Source of the DNA: Bacteroidales bacterium MB20-C3-3
GTDB lineage: Bacteria; Bacteroidota; Bacteroidia; Bacteroidales; UBA932
NCBI GenBank assembly: GCA_035609245.1
Contig: CP141202.1
Location: forward strand, 682,001-746,000
Length of the DNA: 64,000 nt
Reading direction: 5' to 3'
A program made the position numbers and the translations under genes. Numbering within the stretch: position 1 is the first letter of the stretch; every line of letters starts with the position of its first letter. This document shows, in pieces, positions 34,711-44,870 of this stretch. The notes beneath the pieces were generated by a model that was given only the letters and a program-made list of their open reading frames with translations, was not told the origin of the DNA and did not search any database.

Positions 34711-36126
34711 ATGACCGATCAGAAACATATAGCTGTATGGGATAATTGTCTGCGAATTATAAAAGACAACATTCCGCCAAGCAGCTTCAAGACATGGTTC
34801 GTTCCAATAAAGGCGGTCAAATTTCTGGACTCAGTATTAACAATTGAGGTACCTTCTGACTTCTTCCGTGAATATCTGGAAGAGCAATTTATTGAACTTA
34901 TAGGAAAGACACTGAGGAGAGTTGTGGGAAGCAGTGCTAAACTTGAGTACAATGTAAGAGTAGTATCCAACGAAGAGGCTGTTACCATGCCTCAGCAAGG
35001 GGTGCAGGAACTAACAAACAAAACAGTACCATTTCCGGCTCAGGCAGGAACATTTGCAAATCCGTTTGTTATACCAGGACTTCAACAGAGACAGATAGAC
35101 CCACAGTTGAATCCTAACTTCAGTTTTCGTAATTTTGTAGAGGGAGAGTGCAATCGTCTGGCCAGAGCTGCCGGACTTAACATTTCATCCAGTCCCGGTA
35201 ATAACTCTTTCAATCCGCTGTTCCTTTACGGAGGTTCCGGCCTTGGGAAAACCCACCTGGCACAAGCAATAGGAATTGAGATAAAAGAGCGGTTCCCGGA
35301 TAAAATAGTACTCTATGTAAGTGCGAACAGGTTTCAGACTCAATTCATGGACGCTGCAAATGTCAAGAATAAGCTTACAGACTTTCTCCACTTTTATCAA
35401 ATGATAGATGTGCTCATAATTGATGATGTTCACGAATTTGCAGGAAAACCCGGCACTCAAAATGCATTTTTTCACATCTTCAGCCACCTGCACAATATAG
35501 GGAAGCAATTGATACTCACATCAGACAAGGCCCCTTCTGAACTTCAGGATCTTGAACAAAGACTTCTCTCCAGATTTAAATGGGGACTCGTAGCAGAGCT
35601 GGTTCAGCCGGATTTTGAGACCAGAATTGCAATACTAAAAGCAAAGAGTTACAAGGATGGAATAGTACTTCCGGAGGAGGTCATAACATACCTTGCAAAT
35701 AATATAACCAGCAATGTAAGAGAGATTGAGGGAACCCTTATTTCTCTGCTGGCACAATCAACATTAACCCACAGAGAGATTACTCTTGAATTGGCTCAGT
35801 CATTAACTGATAGATTTGTGAGCAGAACAAAAACTGAAATCTCTGTAGGTAAGATCCAGAAAATAGTTTGCGAATATTTTAAAATCAGCACAGAGTCCTT
35901 CCTTTCACAATCAAGAAAAAGAGAGTTTGTTCAAGCAAGACAAATTGCAATGTACATAAGCAGAAATATGACAAATAATTCGCTTGCATCAATTGGTGCT
36001 CAGATTGGAGGAAGAGATCATGCAACTGTACTTCACGCATACAATACTGTAAAGGACCTGATTGATACAAACAGATCTTTCCGCAAATATGTTTCGGATA
36101 TTGAGGGACAGCTTAAATCAAACTAA
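34711..36126 (+). CDS. dnaA: Chromosomal replication initiator protein DnaA
   Basis: 471 residues. Domain I (residues 1-90) has SSFKTWFVPIKAV. Domain III has Walker A LYGGSGLGKTHL, Walker B VLIIDDVHEF and sensor residues (LTSDKAPSEL), and domain IV ends with the DNA-binding signature GGRDHATVLHAYNTV. DnaA binds boxes at oriC and melts the origin. Walker B here reads DDVHEF rather than DDIQFL, an ordinary variant in Bacteroidetes. The neighbours (MCE upstream, pepD downstream) are not dnaN or rpmH, so the origin need not be here. Confidence 0.98.
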   Translation: MTDQKHIAVWDNCLRIIKDNIPPSSFKTWFVPIKAVKFLDSVLTIEVPSDFFREYLEEQFIELIGKTLRRVVGSSAKLEYNVRVVSNEEAVTMPQQGVQELTNKTVPFPAQAGTFANPFVIPGLQQRQIDPQLNPNFSFRNFVEGECNRLARAAGLNISSSPGNNSFNPLFLYGGSGLGKTHLAQAIGIEIKERFPDKIVLYVSANRFQTQFMDAANVKNKLTDFLHFYQMIDVLIIDDVHEFAGKPGTQNAFFHIFSHLHNIGKQLILTSDKAPSELQDLEQRLLSRFKWGLVAELVQPDFETRIAILKAKSYKDGIVLPEEVITYLANNITSNVREIEGTLISLLAQSTLTHREITLELAQSLTDRFVSRTKTEISVGKIQKIVCEYFKISTESFLSQSRKREFVQARQIAMYISRNMTNNSLASIGAQIGGRDHATVLHAYNTVKDLIDTNRSFRKYVSDIEGQLKSN

Positions 36127-36134
36127 GAAACACA

Positions 36135-37571
36135 ATGGAGTCAGCAAGAGTTTTCTCGATTTTCAGTGAAATAACCAAAATTCCAAGAGAATCTGGTCAC
36201 GAAGAGCACATTATTAAATACCTTCAAAATTTTGCCAGTTCAAGAGGATTGGAGTGCAAAACAGATAAAGCAAGGAATGTTGTAATAAAGAAGCCTGCAA
36301 CTGCCGGAATGGAACAGGCACCAACTGTTATTTTGCAGAGCCACTCAGATATGGTTTGTGAGAAGAACTCCGGAACTCAGCACGACTTCAGAAAAGATCC
36401 CATCAAGGTAACTGAGGAGAATGGATGGCTAATAGCAAAGGAGACGACGCTGGGAGCCGACTGTGGTATAGGTATGGCAGCACAACTTGCCGTTCTGGAG
36501 AACGAAACCATTCCTCACGGTCCAATTGAGGCCCTCTTTACAACAGAGGAGGAGACTGGACTTACAGGAGCAAAATCGCTTGAAAAAGATTTTCTTAAAG
36601 GCACAATTCTGATTAATCTGGACTCAGAGGACGAGGGTGAATTGTTTATTGGCTGCGCAGGTGGAATTGATACTACCGGCAGATTCAGATACACTCCACG
36701 AAAGAGCAAAAACGGAGTAAAGTTTCTAAAATATGGAGTTTTTGGAGCAACCGGAGGGCACAGTGGAGACGATATTGAGAAGAACAGAGCAAATGCAAAT
36801 CAGATTCTTCTCAGATTCCTTTTTGAGGCTTACTCTAAATTCCCTGTATCATTGTGTGAAATTGACGGAGGGAATAAAAGAAACGCTATTTCAAGAGAGG
36901 CTTATGCTATAATAGCTGTTGACCCTGCTGACGAAGATATTATAAACGAATTGTTCCAGAGAGTTGTTTCTGAAGCGCAAAATGAGCATTTTATATCTGA
37001 CCCTCAGCTTGCGGGAAAAATTGGATATGCTCAGCCGTTTGAAACTTGTATAGATGACGAATCCTTTATAAGACTGGTCTGTTCTCTCTACGCAATGCCA
37101 CACGGAGTAATTGCAATGAGTCAGACAATCCCCGGTTTTGTTGAGACCTCAACAAACCTTGCAAGTATTAAAATGGAGGGCGAAAACACAATTAAGGTTG
37201 CTACCAGCCAGAGAAGCTCAATTAACAGTGCTAAACATAATGCAGCTAAAAGAGTTGAAGCAGTCCTTAAACTTGCAGGCGCAGATGTCACTCATGAAAC
37301 AGAGTATCCGGGCTGGCAGCCCAATACAGAATCAAAAGTTCTTAAGATAACTGAGAGCTCATACAGAGAATTATTTGATAATCCTCCGGTTGTAAGAGCA
37401 ATACACGCAGGGCTTGAGTGCGGGATTCTTATTGACAAACTCCCTCATCTGGATATTATATCATTTGGTCCAACAGTTAAAGGAGCCCATGCTCCCGGGG
37501 AGAGACTGGAGATTGCATCAGTTGAAAAATTCTGGAAATTGCTGGTTGATGTACTGGCAAAATTAAAATAG
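36135..37571 (+). CDS. pepD: Aminoacyl-histidine dipeptidase (beta-Ala-His dipeptidase, M20C)
   Basis: 478 residues, typical of PepD. Metal-binding residues appear in LQSHSDMVCEKN (His, Asp), TLGADCGIGMA (bridging Asp), FTTEEETGLTGA (catalytic and metal Glu), LINLDSEDEGELF, and the C-terminal His of TVKGAHAPGERLE. The lid domain in the middle contains FGATGGHSGDDI. The enzyme hydrolyses Xaa-His and other dipeptides with two Zn ions in the cytoplasm. It lies 8 bases after dnaA and 5 bases before rpe, so the three may share a message. Confidence 0.94.
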   Translation: MESARVFSIFSEITKIPRESGHEEHIIKYLQNFASSRGLECKTDKARNVVIKKPATAGMEQAPTVILQSHSDMVCEKNSGTQHDFRKDPIKVTEENGWLIAKETTLGADCGIGMAAQLAVLENETIPHGPIEALFTTEEETGLTGAKSLEKDFLKGTILINLDSEDEGELFIGCAGGIDTTGRFRYTPRKSKNGVKFLKYGVFGATGGHSGDDIEKNRANANQILLRFLFEAYSKFPVSLCEIDGGNKRNAISREAYAIIAVDPADEDIINELFQRVVSEAQNEHFISDPQLAGKIGYAQPFETCIDDESFIRLVCSLYAMPHGVIAMSQTIPGFVETSTNLASIKMEGENTIKVATSQRSSINSAKHNAAKRVEAVLKLAGADVTHETEYPGWQPNTESKVLKITESSYRELFDNPPVVRAIHAGLECGILIDKLPHLDIISFGPTVKGAHAPGERLEIASVEKFWKLLVDVLAKLK

Positions 37572-37576
37572 TAATT

Positions 37577-38233
37577 ATGGCTACTCTCATAGCACCATCT
37601 ATGCTCTCTGCCAATTTTGGCAACCTTGCTTCCGATATTGAGATGGTAAATAACAGCGAAGCAGATCTCTTCCATTTAGATATAATGGATGGTCTGTTTG
37701 TGCCGAATATATCTTACGGATTTCCCGTTGTAAAGGCAATATCAGAGCTGGCAAAGAAACCTATGGATGCACATCTGATGATAGTTGATCCTGACAGGTA
37801 CATAGAGAGATTTGCAAAAGAGGGTGTGAAATATCTAAGTGTGCACATTGAGGCATGTACTCATCTTCACCGTACCATCCAAAATATTAAAGAGTGTGGA
37901 ATGAAGGCAGGAGTGGCACTTAATCCCCACACGCCTGCATATATGATTAAGGAGATAATTGCAGACACAGATTTTGTACTTGTAATGTCTGTAAATCCGG
38001 GATTTGGAGGTCAGTCATTTATAGCATCCTCTCTTAATAAGATAAGAGAAATAAGAGATATGGCTTCAAAAGCAGCTCCAAATCTTCTGATAGAGGTTGA
38101 CGGAGGTGTTAGTAAAGAAAATGCCCCTCTCCTCGTTGAGGCAGGGGCAGATATTTTAGTAGCGGGAAACAGCATCTTCTCAAAGTCCTCTCCATCAGAA
38201 ACAATAAAAGAACTCAAGCAGCTCACCCGTTAG
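37577..38233 (+). CDS. rpe: Ribulose-phosphate 3-epimerase
   Basis: 218 residues. The TIM barrel begins IAPSMLSANF and carries the metal and catalytic residues in FHLDIMDGLFVPN (His, Asp), DAHLMI (His) and VDGGVSKENAP (Asp), plus the MSVNPGFGGQSFI loop. It interconverts ribulose 5-phosphate and xylulose 5-phosphate in the pentose phosphate pathway. It ends two bases before the birA stop on the opposite strand. Confidence 0.97.
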   Translation: MATLIAPSMLSANFGNLASDIEMVNNSEADLFHLDIMDGLFVPNISYGFPVVKAISELAKKPMDAHLMIVDPDRYIERFAKEGVKYLSVHIEACTHLHRTIQNIKECGMKAGVALNPHTPAYMIKEIIADTDFVLVMSVNPGFGGQSFIASSLNKIREIRDMASKAAPNLLIEVDGGVSKENAPLLVEAGADILVAGNSIFSKSSPSETIKELKQLTR

Positions 38234-38234
38234 A

Positions 38235-38981
38235 TCAAATAATATATTTTATCTCTTTAAATGCATAAGAGACTGTAGAACCATCCAGTTTTTCAATCAA
38301 AATACAAGCATTTTTGTCTGTTCCAATAATTCTTCCTTCAAAAATTTCTCCGGAAGGTGTCTCCTGGAATTTGTGCAGCTCCTCATATCTGTATAAGTTT
38401 CTGTGGTACATTGAAGATATCTTTTCAGAGATACTTCCCCATGAAAAGTTTTTAAAAGGGATGTATAGGTCGTACAGATAGAAAGCAAGCTTCTCCAACT
38501 CCTCTTTGCGGTCATAATTTTCACCGGTAATAGCTTTTAAAGAGACAGGATTAGGAGCACCTGAATCAAATTTTTCCTGATTAAGATTAAGTCCAACCCC
38601 AACTATTGATTCTGACAAACTGTCACCCTCAATGAAGTTCTCAATTAATATTCCTGCAATCTTTTTGTCACCTACATATATATCATTTGGCCATTTAATC
38701 TTAGCATCAACACCTTTGCTTACAAGGTACTCATATACACCTACGGCAGCAATCTGAGAGATAATAAACTGGTTCTCAGCTTTTATCATATCTGGTTTAA
38801 GGACTAGAGAAAAGGTTAGGTTTGAACCCTTGGCACTCTCCCAGGATGTCCCTTTCTGTCCTCTTCCTTTAGATTGGTACTCAGCAGCAAGAATTGTAAA
38901 GTCAGTAAGGTCATCAGACCTTCTAAGTGCCTCTTTATTAGTGGAATCAATAGTTTCAAGCCAAATTATGTCAATTGCCAT
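38235..38981 (-). CDS. birA: Biotin--[acetyl-CoA-carboxylase] ligase
   Basis: 248 residues, catalytic domain only; the N-terminal winged-helix repressor domain of E. coli BirA is missing, so it is a non-regulatory class I ligase. The biotinyl-AMP loop is GRGQKGTSWES (GRGRRG in E. coli), followed by KWPNDIYVGDKKIAGILIE and the C-terminal SH3-like domain (EIFEGRIIGTDKNACILIEKL). It attaches biotin to carboxylase subunits. It is divergent from rsfS, with 71 bases between. Confidence 0.93.
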   Translation of the reverse strand: MAIDIIWLETIDSTNKEALRRSDDLTDFTILAAEYQSKGRGQKGTSWESAKGSNLTFSLVLKPDMIKAENQFIISQIAAVGVYEYLVSKGVDAKIKWPNDIYVGDKKIAGILIENFIEGDSLSESIVGVGLNLNQEKFDSGAPNPVSLKAITGENYDRKEELEKLAFYLYDLYIPFKNFSWGSISEKISSMYHRNLYRYEELHKFQETPSGEIFEGRIIGTDKNACILIEKLDGSTVSYAFKEIKYII

Positions 38982-39052
38982 ATCAATAAAAGTTTAAATT
39001 GGTCGCAAAATTGCAGTATTTTTACAGAAATTACGAAAAAACGACAATTATT

Positions 39053-39478
39053 GTGCCAGTAAAGAAGACAACAACCAAAAGATTTAAAGTTGCCCAAAGC
39101 AGCGCAGCTAAAGAGATTATCACAGACGAGATTGAACTGAAATGCATAACAGAAGCTATGCTTGACAAAAAAGCTCAGGCTGTATGTTCTATGGATTTAA
39201 GAAATATAGGAACAGCAATTACAGACCATTTTGTCATATGTCACGCAGATTCTGCACCACAGGTCATTGCTATAGCAGACAATGTAGAGGAGAAGATGTA
39301 CACACAGTGCAACAGAAAGGTAGTAAGAGCACAAGGGAAGGAGAATGCATTCTGGATTATAATGGACTTCACCAACATTGTTGTACACATATTTAAGACA
39401 GAGTACAGACAATTCTACAGGCTTGAAGAGCTGTGGGCAGATGCAATAAAGACTAACTATCAAGACGACAAGCAATGA
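39053..39478 (+). CDS. rsfS: Ribosome silencing factor RsfS
   Basis: 141 residues if started at GTG 39053; a TTG at 38999 in the same frame would give 159 residues but would overlap a likely -7 box (TATTTTTA, 39018-39025). The RsfS/Iojap core is present: DLRNIGTAITDHFVICHADSAPQVIAIADNVEE and the Trp-containing FWIIMDFTNIVVHIF. RsfS binds L14 of the large subunit and blocks subunit joining in starvation. The stop overlaps the ftsH start (ATGA), so they are coupled. The 60-residue C-terminal part is normal. Confidence 0.88.
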   Translation: MPVKKTTTKRFKVAQSSAAKEIITDEIELKCITEAMLDKKAQAVCSMDLRNIGTAITDHFVICHADSAPQVIAIADNVEEKMYTQCNRKVVRAQGKENAFWIIMDFTNIVVHIFKTEYRQFYRLEELWADAIKTNYQDDKQ

Positions 39479-41415
39479 GCGAAGAAAATAAAAACAACCT
39501 CAACAAGAAATTATCAAATTTTAAGCCCCAGAAGTTTAACAACCTCTGGATTATCTTAATAATCCTTACCGGTATAGCCATAATGTGGAACTCATACCAG
39601 GGTGGTGAGCCGGTTAAAACAGAGTGGTTCTCAGTAAAGGAGAAAATGATCCCTGCCGGCGATATTGAAAAAATTATTTTCGTTACAAACGAGAATATGG
39701 CTGAAGTCTTCATAAGAAAAGATAGCCTGTCAAAATACAAAAATCAGTTTGGTGGCAAGGAGCCAAAATTTGGCCCTCAGTTCTACTTTATTGTATCAGG
39801 GAATTTTAACCTTGAAGAGCAGGTAGACGCAGTTATGGCAGGTGTTGAACCTGAAAAGAGATTTGCTGTTGAGACTGAGCAAAGAACAAACTATTTTGGA
39901 AAAATGCTTGAATGGCTCTTACTCCCTCTTATGTTAATCGGCCTTTGGATATTCTTCTTCAGAAGGATGAACAAATCCATGGGCGGTGGCGGATCCCAGG
40001 GAGGAGGTATCTTCTCTGTAGGGAAATCACAGGCTAAACTTTTTGACAGGGACAACAATGTTAAAGTAACATTTAAGGATGTTGCCGGACTTGAAGAGGC
40101 TAAGGTAGAGGTAATGGAAATTGTAGATTTTCTTAAGAATCCAAAAAAATACACCAACCTTGGAGGTAAAATCCCTAAAGGAGCTCTTCTGATAGGCCCT
40201 CCGGGCACAGGAAAAACACTTCTTGCAAAAGCAGTAGCAGGTGAAGCCGATGTCCCTTTCTTCTCCATATCCGGATCGGACTTTGTTGAGATGTTTGTAG
40301 GTGTGGGAGCATCCCGGGTAAGAGACCTCTTCCGCCAGGCAAAAGAGAAAGCACCCTGCATTGTCTTCATTGACGAGATAGATGCTGTGGGTCGTGCCAG
40401 AGGCAAAAATGCAGGCTTCTCATCAAACGACGAGAGAGAGAATACACTCAACCAACTTCTTACTGAGATGGATGGTTTTGGATCTAATTCAGGGGTAATC
40501 ATACTTGCTGCAACAAACAGAGCAGATATTCTGGACAAAGCTCTTATGAGGGCAGGCCGGTTCGACAGGCAGATACATGTAGATTTACCGGAACTGAAAG
40601 AGAGGATGGAGATTTTCAAGGTACACCTGCGCAACCTGAAACTTGTTGAGGGATTTGACATTGAATTCCTTGCCAAACAGACTCCCGGATTTTCAGGAGC
40701 AGACATCGCTAATGTATGTAACGAAGCAGCTCTTATTGCAGCAAGAAACAATAAAGAGTTTATCGAGAAGCAGGACTTCCTGGACGCAGTAGACAGAATA
40801 ATTGGAGGCCTTGAAAGGAGAAGCAAGATCATCTCTCCTGAGGAGAAGAGAACAATTGCATTTCACGAAGCCGGGCACGCAACTGTAAGCTGGATGCTTC
40901 CTCACGCAAACCCTCTTCTTAAAGTAACAATTATTCCAAGAGGCAGAGCTCTTGGTGCAGCCTGGTACCTTCCTGAAGAGAGACAAATCACAACCACCGA
41001 ACAGATGATGGACGAGATGGCTGCTACGCTTGGGGGCAGGGTTGCCGAAGAGATAATCAACGGAAAAATCTCAACCGGTGCTTTAAGCGATCTTGAGAAG
41101 ATTACAAAACAGGCCTATGCGATGGTCTCATATCTTGGAATGAGCAAAGAGGTTGGTAATATATCATTTTACGACTCATCTGAATCAGCCGGGTTTAATC
41201 TTGGGAAGCCATACAGTGAAAAGACTGCTGAGCTTATTGACTCTGAGGTGAAGAAATTCATTGAAGAGGCCCATAAAATGGCAAAAAAAGTTCTTACAGA
41301 AAACAGAGAGGGATTCACAAAACTGGCAGAACTACTTCTTGAAAAAGAGGTTATCTTTGCAGAAGATCTGGAAATTATTTTTGGTAAAAGAGCCGGCAAG
41401 CAACCTATAGAGTAA
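39475..41415 (+). CDS. ftsH: ATP-dependent zinc metalloprotease FtsH
   Basis: 646 residues. Two membrane helices (residues 23-38 and about 143-162) flank a small periplasmic domain. The AAA+ module has Walker A GPPGTGKT, Walker [11 protein letters not shown], the second region of homology ([20 protein letters not shown]) and the pore motif FVEMFVG. The protease site HEAGH, with the third zinc Asp expected in the [10 protein letters not shown] segment, follows. FtsH degrades membrane and short-lived cytosolic proteins. It is coupled to rsfS and followed one base later by cdsA. Confidence 0.98.
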   Translation: MSEENKNNLNKKLSNFKPQKFNNLWIILIILTGIAIMWNSYQGGEPVKTEWFSVKEKMIPAGDIEKIIFVTNENMAEVFIRKDSLSKYKNQFGGKEPKFGPQFYFIVSGNFNLEEQVDAVMAGVEPEKRFAVETEQRTNYFGKMLEWLLLPLMLIGLWIFFFRRMNKSMGGGGSQGGGIFSVGKSQAKLFDRDNNVKVTFKDVAGLEEAKVEVMEIVDFLKNPKKYTNLGGKIPKGALLIGPPGTGKTLLAKAVAGEADVPFFSISGSDFVEMFVGVGASRVRDLFRQAKEKAPCIVFIDEIDAVGRARGKNAGFSSNDERENTLNQLLTEMDGFGSNSGVIILAATNRADILDKALMRAGRFDRQIHVDLPELKERMEIFKVHLRNLKLVEGFDIEFLAKQTPGFSGADIANVCNEAALIAARNNKEFIEKQDFLDAVDRIIGGLERRSKIISPEEKRTIAFHEAGHATVSWMLPHANPLLKVTIIPRGRALGAAWYLPEERQITTTEQMMDEMAATLGGRVAEEIINGKISTGALSDLEKITKQAYAMVSYLGMSKEVGNISFYDSSESAGFNLGKPYSEKTAELIDSEVKKFIEEAHKMAKKVLTENREGFTKLAELLLEKEVIFAEDLEIIFGKRAGKQPIE

Positions 41416-41416
41416 T

Positions 41417-42247
41417 ATGAACAATACAGTGGTGAGAACATTGAGCGGATTAGTCTTCCTTTTAATTATGGTAGGCTCTCTGCTCATAGGTCCCATTGCT
41501 TACGCAGCAGTAATACTGTTTATTATTGCAGTGGTAATGCACGAATACCTTGAAATTAGTCTTGGAAAGAGTTATATGTTTCCGCGTATTTTTGCAATAT
41601 TAACAGGCCTCTCGCTCTTTCTTCTGCTTTTTCTGATACTGGAATACAAGCTTGAGGTGAAACTTCTTCTTCTGGTCCTGGTTCCTCTTGTAGCAACATA
41701 TATTTCTCTTATATGGGAGAAAAACTCTGAAAATTACAACAGAAATCAGTATCTGGCCGGATCAATTCTCTACACAGCCCTGCCATTTGCCCTGACTACC
41801 CTGATAGTATACAAAGAGGATGGATCCTTTGACGGAACCACACTCCTCTTTTTCTTTATTATTCTATGGGTATCTGATATTGGAGCCTATGTATTCGGGA
41901 TGCTATTTGGACAGAAAAACGGGCACAAGCTCTTTCCCTCAATATCTCCAAAGAAATCCTGGGAGGGTTTTTACGGAGGGCTGGGATCTGCATTAGCTTT
42001 TTCAATAATAATTTATTATTCCGGGTTCTCTGATTTTAACCTTACTCATACAATAATTATTGCTCTTATAATTAACGTAACAAGTGTTCTGGGTGACCTT
42101 GCAGAGTCTCAGTTTAAGAGAAACTTTGGAGTCAAAGATTCCGGTTCTCTAATGCCTGGTCACGGAGGTCTTCTGGACAGATTTGACGGAGCTCTTACAT
42201 CATTCCCGCTTGCAATAGCTTATATTAAACTCCTATCACTATTCTAA
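41417..42247 (+). CDS. cdsA: Phosphatidate cytidylyltransferase
   Basis: 276 residues with about eight hydrophobic segments. The C-terminal CDP-alcohol signature region is present: SVLGDLAESQFKRNFGVKDSGSLMPGHGGLLDRFDG, here in short: LGDLAES, then KDSG, then PGHGGLLDRFD. It forms CDP-diacylglycerol from phosphatidate and CTP in the inner membrane. The next gene, psd, uses a product of this pathway, so ftsH-cdsA-psd forms a phospholipid unit. The spacing is one base from ftsH and three bases to psd. Confidence 0.96.
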   Translation: MNNTVVRTLSGLVFLLIMVGSLLIGPIAYAAVILFIIAVVMHEYLEISLGKSYMFPRIFAILTGLSLFLLLFLILEYKLEVKLLLLVLVPLVATYISLIWEKNSENYNRNQYLAGSILYTALPFALTTLIVYKEDGSFDGTTLLFFFIILWVSDIGAYVFGMLFGQKNGHKLFPSISPKKSWEGFYGGLGSALAFSIIIYYSGFSDFNLTHTIIIALIINVTSVLGDLAESQFKRNFGVKDSGSLMPGHGGLLDRFDGALTSFPLAIAYIKLLSLF

Positions 42248-42250
42248 AAC

Positions 42251-42922
42251 ATGAAAATACACAAAGAGGGTTATAAAATAATTACAAACAGTTTCTTAAT
42301 ACTGGCCATTCCTGTTGTTGCACTATATTTTATATTTCCGGATGATAATATATTCTGGTATGCTCTTATTGCTGCACTTCTGCTTTTTACTCTTGTCGTA
42401 AGATTCTTCAGGTTTCCGAATATTACACCTGCAATAAACGATAGTGTAGTGCTTGCACCGGCAGATGGTAAAATTGTTATTGTAAAAGAGGTATATGAGG
42501 GCGAATTTCTAAAAAAAGAGTGTCTGCAGGTATCTGTATTTATGAGTGTTTTCAATGTGCATATAAATTGGTTTCCTGTAAAGGGAGTAGTTAAATATTT
42601 CAAATACCACCCGGGAAGATACCTTGTAGCAATGCATCCAAAATCTTCAGAAAAGAATGAAAGAACAACCATAGTTGTTGAGAATGACAGAGGGACTGTA
42701 TTATTCCGGCAGATTGCAGGATATCTGGCAAGAAGAATCGTCTGTTATGCGGAGGAGGGGAAATTTTATCAACAGGGTGAGCAGGCCGGATTTATAAAAT
42801 TTGGTTCAAGGGTTGATCTCTTCCTTCCACTTGACTCAAGGGTTCAAGTCACAAAGGGTCAAAAGGTGAAAGGTTCGCAAACAATAATTGCCACCCTTCC
42901 GGAGCTTATCAATGAGAGTTAA
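42251..42922 (+). CDS. psd: Phosphatidylserine decarboxylase family protein
   Basis: 223 residues, the short form common in Bacteroidetes. Two N-terminal helices are followed by VVLAPADGKIVIVKEV, VSVFMSVFNVHINWFP and the self-processing site at the Gly-Ser pair in IKFGSRVDLFLP near residue 190; the Ser becomes the pyruvoyl group after cleavage. It converts phosphatidylserine to phosphatidylethanolamine at the membrane. It is the last gene of the ftsH-cdsA-psd unit and ends two bases from the pyrF stop on the opposite strand. Confidence 0.95.
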   Translation: MKIHKEGYKIITNSFLILAIPVVALYFIFPDDNIFWYALIAALLLFTLVVRFFRFPNITPAINDSVVLAPADGKIVIVKEVYEGEFLKKECLQVSVFMSVFNVHINWFPVKGVVKYFKYHPGRYLVAMHPKSSEKNERTTIVVENDRGTVLFRQIAGYLARRIVCYAEEGKFYQQGEQAGFIKFGSRVDLFLPLDSRVQVTKGQKVKGSQTIIATLPELINES

Positions 42923-42923
42923 T

Positions 42924-43718
42924 TTATCTAATATAATTTGACATTTCAAGGGCGGCTTCGGCTGCCCTTTTCTCTGCCATAGCGGCAAAATCTTCACCAC
43001 CGCCGGCAAAAATTATATTTCTTGAGATATTTACAAGCAGTCCACATTTGGAATTCATTCCTGCTTGGGCAACCTGAGAAATAGTACCCCCCTGGGCTCC
43101 CACACCGGGAACAAGAAAAAAGTGTTCAGGAGATATAGCTCTTATCTCTGCAAGCTTTTCAGGCCTGGTTGCTCCCACAACAAACATTAGATTATCGGGA
43201 CTACCCCACTCCATCCCCTTTTTTATAACCTTTTCGTATATATCCAACTCAAAATCTTCAGCTGATGGATTTGAGGTTAGAGCAAGTATCACTGACCATT
43301 TGCCATCGTATTTCAAGAAAGGCTCAACAGAGTCCCTGCCCATATAGGGAGCCAGAGTAACTGCATCAAAATCCATTCTCTCAAAAAAGGCTTTGGCATA
43401 TCTGTCGGCAGTATTGCCAATATCTCCCCTTTTTGCATCGGCAATAATAAATAGAGAAGAATCTACTCTGCGGATGTACTCCACTGTCATCTCCAGCTGT
43501 TCCCACCCCTTAGCACCCTCGGCCTCATAAAAGGCGAGATTAGGCTTATAGGCCACTGCATAGCCGTAAGTAGCGTCAATGATGGCTTTATTAAATTCAA
43601 AGATGGGATACTTTGCAGACAAAAGCGAAGTTGGGAATAAGGAAGGATCTGAGTCCAGCCCTACACAAAGGAAGCTCCTTTTTCTTAAAATATTTCCGTA
43701 AAGCTCTTCTCTGTTCAT
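42924..43718 (-). CDS. pyrF: Orotidine 5'-phosphate decarboxylase (type 2)
   Basis: 264 residues, the longer type 2 form. The catalytic tetrad segment IADAKRGDIGNTADRYA holds the Asp-Lys-Asp residues; CVGLDSDPSLFP at the N-terminus and LVPGVGAQGG near the end are the phosphate-binding parts. It decarboxylates OMP to UMP in pyrimidine synthesis. It follows prfA by 12 bases on the same strand. The expression partner prfA is a common neighbour of pyrF in Bacteroidetes. Confidence 0.96.
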   Translation of the reverse strand: MNREELYGNILRKRSFLCVGLDSDPSLFPTSLLSAKYPIFEFNKAIIDATYGYAVAYKPNLAFYEAEGAKGWEQLEMTVEYIRRVDSSLFIIADAKRGDIGNTADRYAKAFFERMDFDAVTLAPYMGRDSVEPFLKYDGKWSVILALTSNPSAEDFELDIYEKVIKKGMEWGSPDNLMFVVGATRPEKLAEIRAISPEHFFLVPGVGAQGGTISQVAQAGMNSKCGLLVNISRNIIFAGGGEDFAAMAEKRAAEAALEMSNYIR

Positions 43719-43730
43719 ACTATCCGCGGC

Positions 43731-44816
43731 TTATTCTCCGGACTCTTTAAGTCTCTCGGCATTCTCAGCAATCTGAAGCAGGTCAATAACCTCCTGTACT
43801 GCTCCATCCATAAAGACAGGGAGATTATACATTGTATAGTTAATCCTGTGATCGGTTACCCTTGACTGCGGATAATTATAGGTTCTGATTTTTGCTGAAC
43901 GGTCTCCAGTGGATACCATTGTCTTTCTCTTGGCAGAGATTTCGTTAAGGTATTTTTCATACTCTAAATTATAGAGACGAGTCCTTAGCTCTGCAAGAGC
44001 TTTTTCGTAGTTCTTTATCTGAGACTTCTCATCCTGACACTGGACAACAATACCGGTTGGCATATGTGTAAGCCTGATTGCAGAATATGTAGTATTAACC
44101 GACTGACCTCCGGGACCGGAAGAGCAGAAGGTATCTTTCCTTATATCACTAATATTAAGTTCAATATCAAACTCCTCTGCCTCGGGAAGAACTGCCACAG
44201 AGGCTGCAGATGTATGTACGCGACCCTGGGTCTCAGTTTGAGGAACCCTCTGTACACGGTGAACACCGCTCTCATATTTTAAAACGCCATATACACCCTG
44301 ACCGGATATTTTACAAATTACCTCTTTAAAACCACCCGAAGTACCCTCACTCTGGCTGTTTATTTCAAGTTTCCACCCCTTCCTCTCAGCAAATTTAGCA
44401 TACATCCGGAAGAGATCTCCAGCAAAAATTGAGGCCTCATCACCACCGGCACCCGCCCTGATCTCAACAATAGCATTTTTGGCATCCTGAGGATCGGCAG
44501 GAATAAGCAGAAGCTTAATCTCCTCCTCCATTGCCGGCATAGCCTCCTCTATCATAGTTATCTCCTCCTTGGCCATCTCTCTTAGCTCCTCATCCTTCTC
44601 ATTCTGAATTATATCCTTTGCATTCTCCAGATCAATTACCATTTTGCGGTATTTGTTTCCAACCTCCACAAGTGGTTCAAGATCCCTGTACTCCTTGTTG
44701 AGAGAGACATACCTCTTCATATCAGACATTACTCCCGGATCTGATATCTGAGCTGCAATGCTTTCAAATTTCTCCTTTAGCCCCTCAAGTTTGGTATATA
44801 GATTATTATCGCTCAT
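43731..44816 (-). CDS. prfA: Peptide chain release factor 1
   Basis: 361 residues, full length. The long N-terminal helical domain is followed by GGDEASIFAGDLFRMY, the GGQ motif in SGPGGQSVNTTYSA (contacts the peptidyl transferase centre), and the codon-recognition part, where RF1 has a PxT motif in place of RF2's SPF. RF1 reads UAA and UAG. A TAATTTTG box (minus strand, 44845-44838) may be its -7 element, without a clear -33. Confidence 0.97.
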   Translation of the reverse strand: MSDNNLYTKLEGLKEKFESIAAQISDPGVMSDMKRYVSLNKEYRDLEPLVEVGNKYRKMVIDLENAKDIIQNEKDEELREMAKEEITMIEEAMPAMEEEIKLLLIPADPQDAKNAIVEIRAGAGGDEASIFAGDLFRMYAKFAERKGWKLEINSQSEGTSGGFKEVICKISGQGVYGVLKYESGVHRVQRVPQTETQGRVHTSAASVAVLPEAEEFDIELNISDIRKDTFCSSGPGGQSVNTTYSAIRLTHMPTGIVVQCQDEKSQIKNYEKALAELRTRLYNLEYEKYLNEISAKRKTMVSTGDRSAKIRTYNYPQSRVTDHRINYTMYNLPVFMDGAVQEVIDLLQIAENAERLKESGE

Positions 44817-44870
44817 ATTTCTTTGTCAAATTGGCTGCAAAATTAGTGAAATTAGTTGATTCCCGGAATT

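Noticed and set aside
39891-40832. Long open frame (313 codons) on the strand opposite ftsH
   Set aside because: It mirrors the highly conserved AAA and protease region of FtsH. Its protein has skewed composition (many Ser, Leu, Pro) and no recognisable motif.
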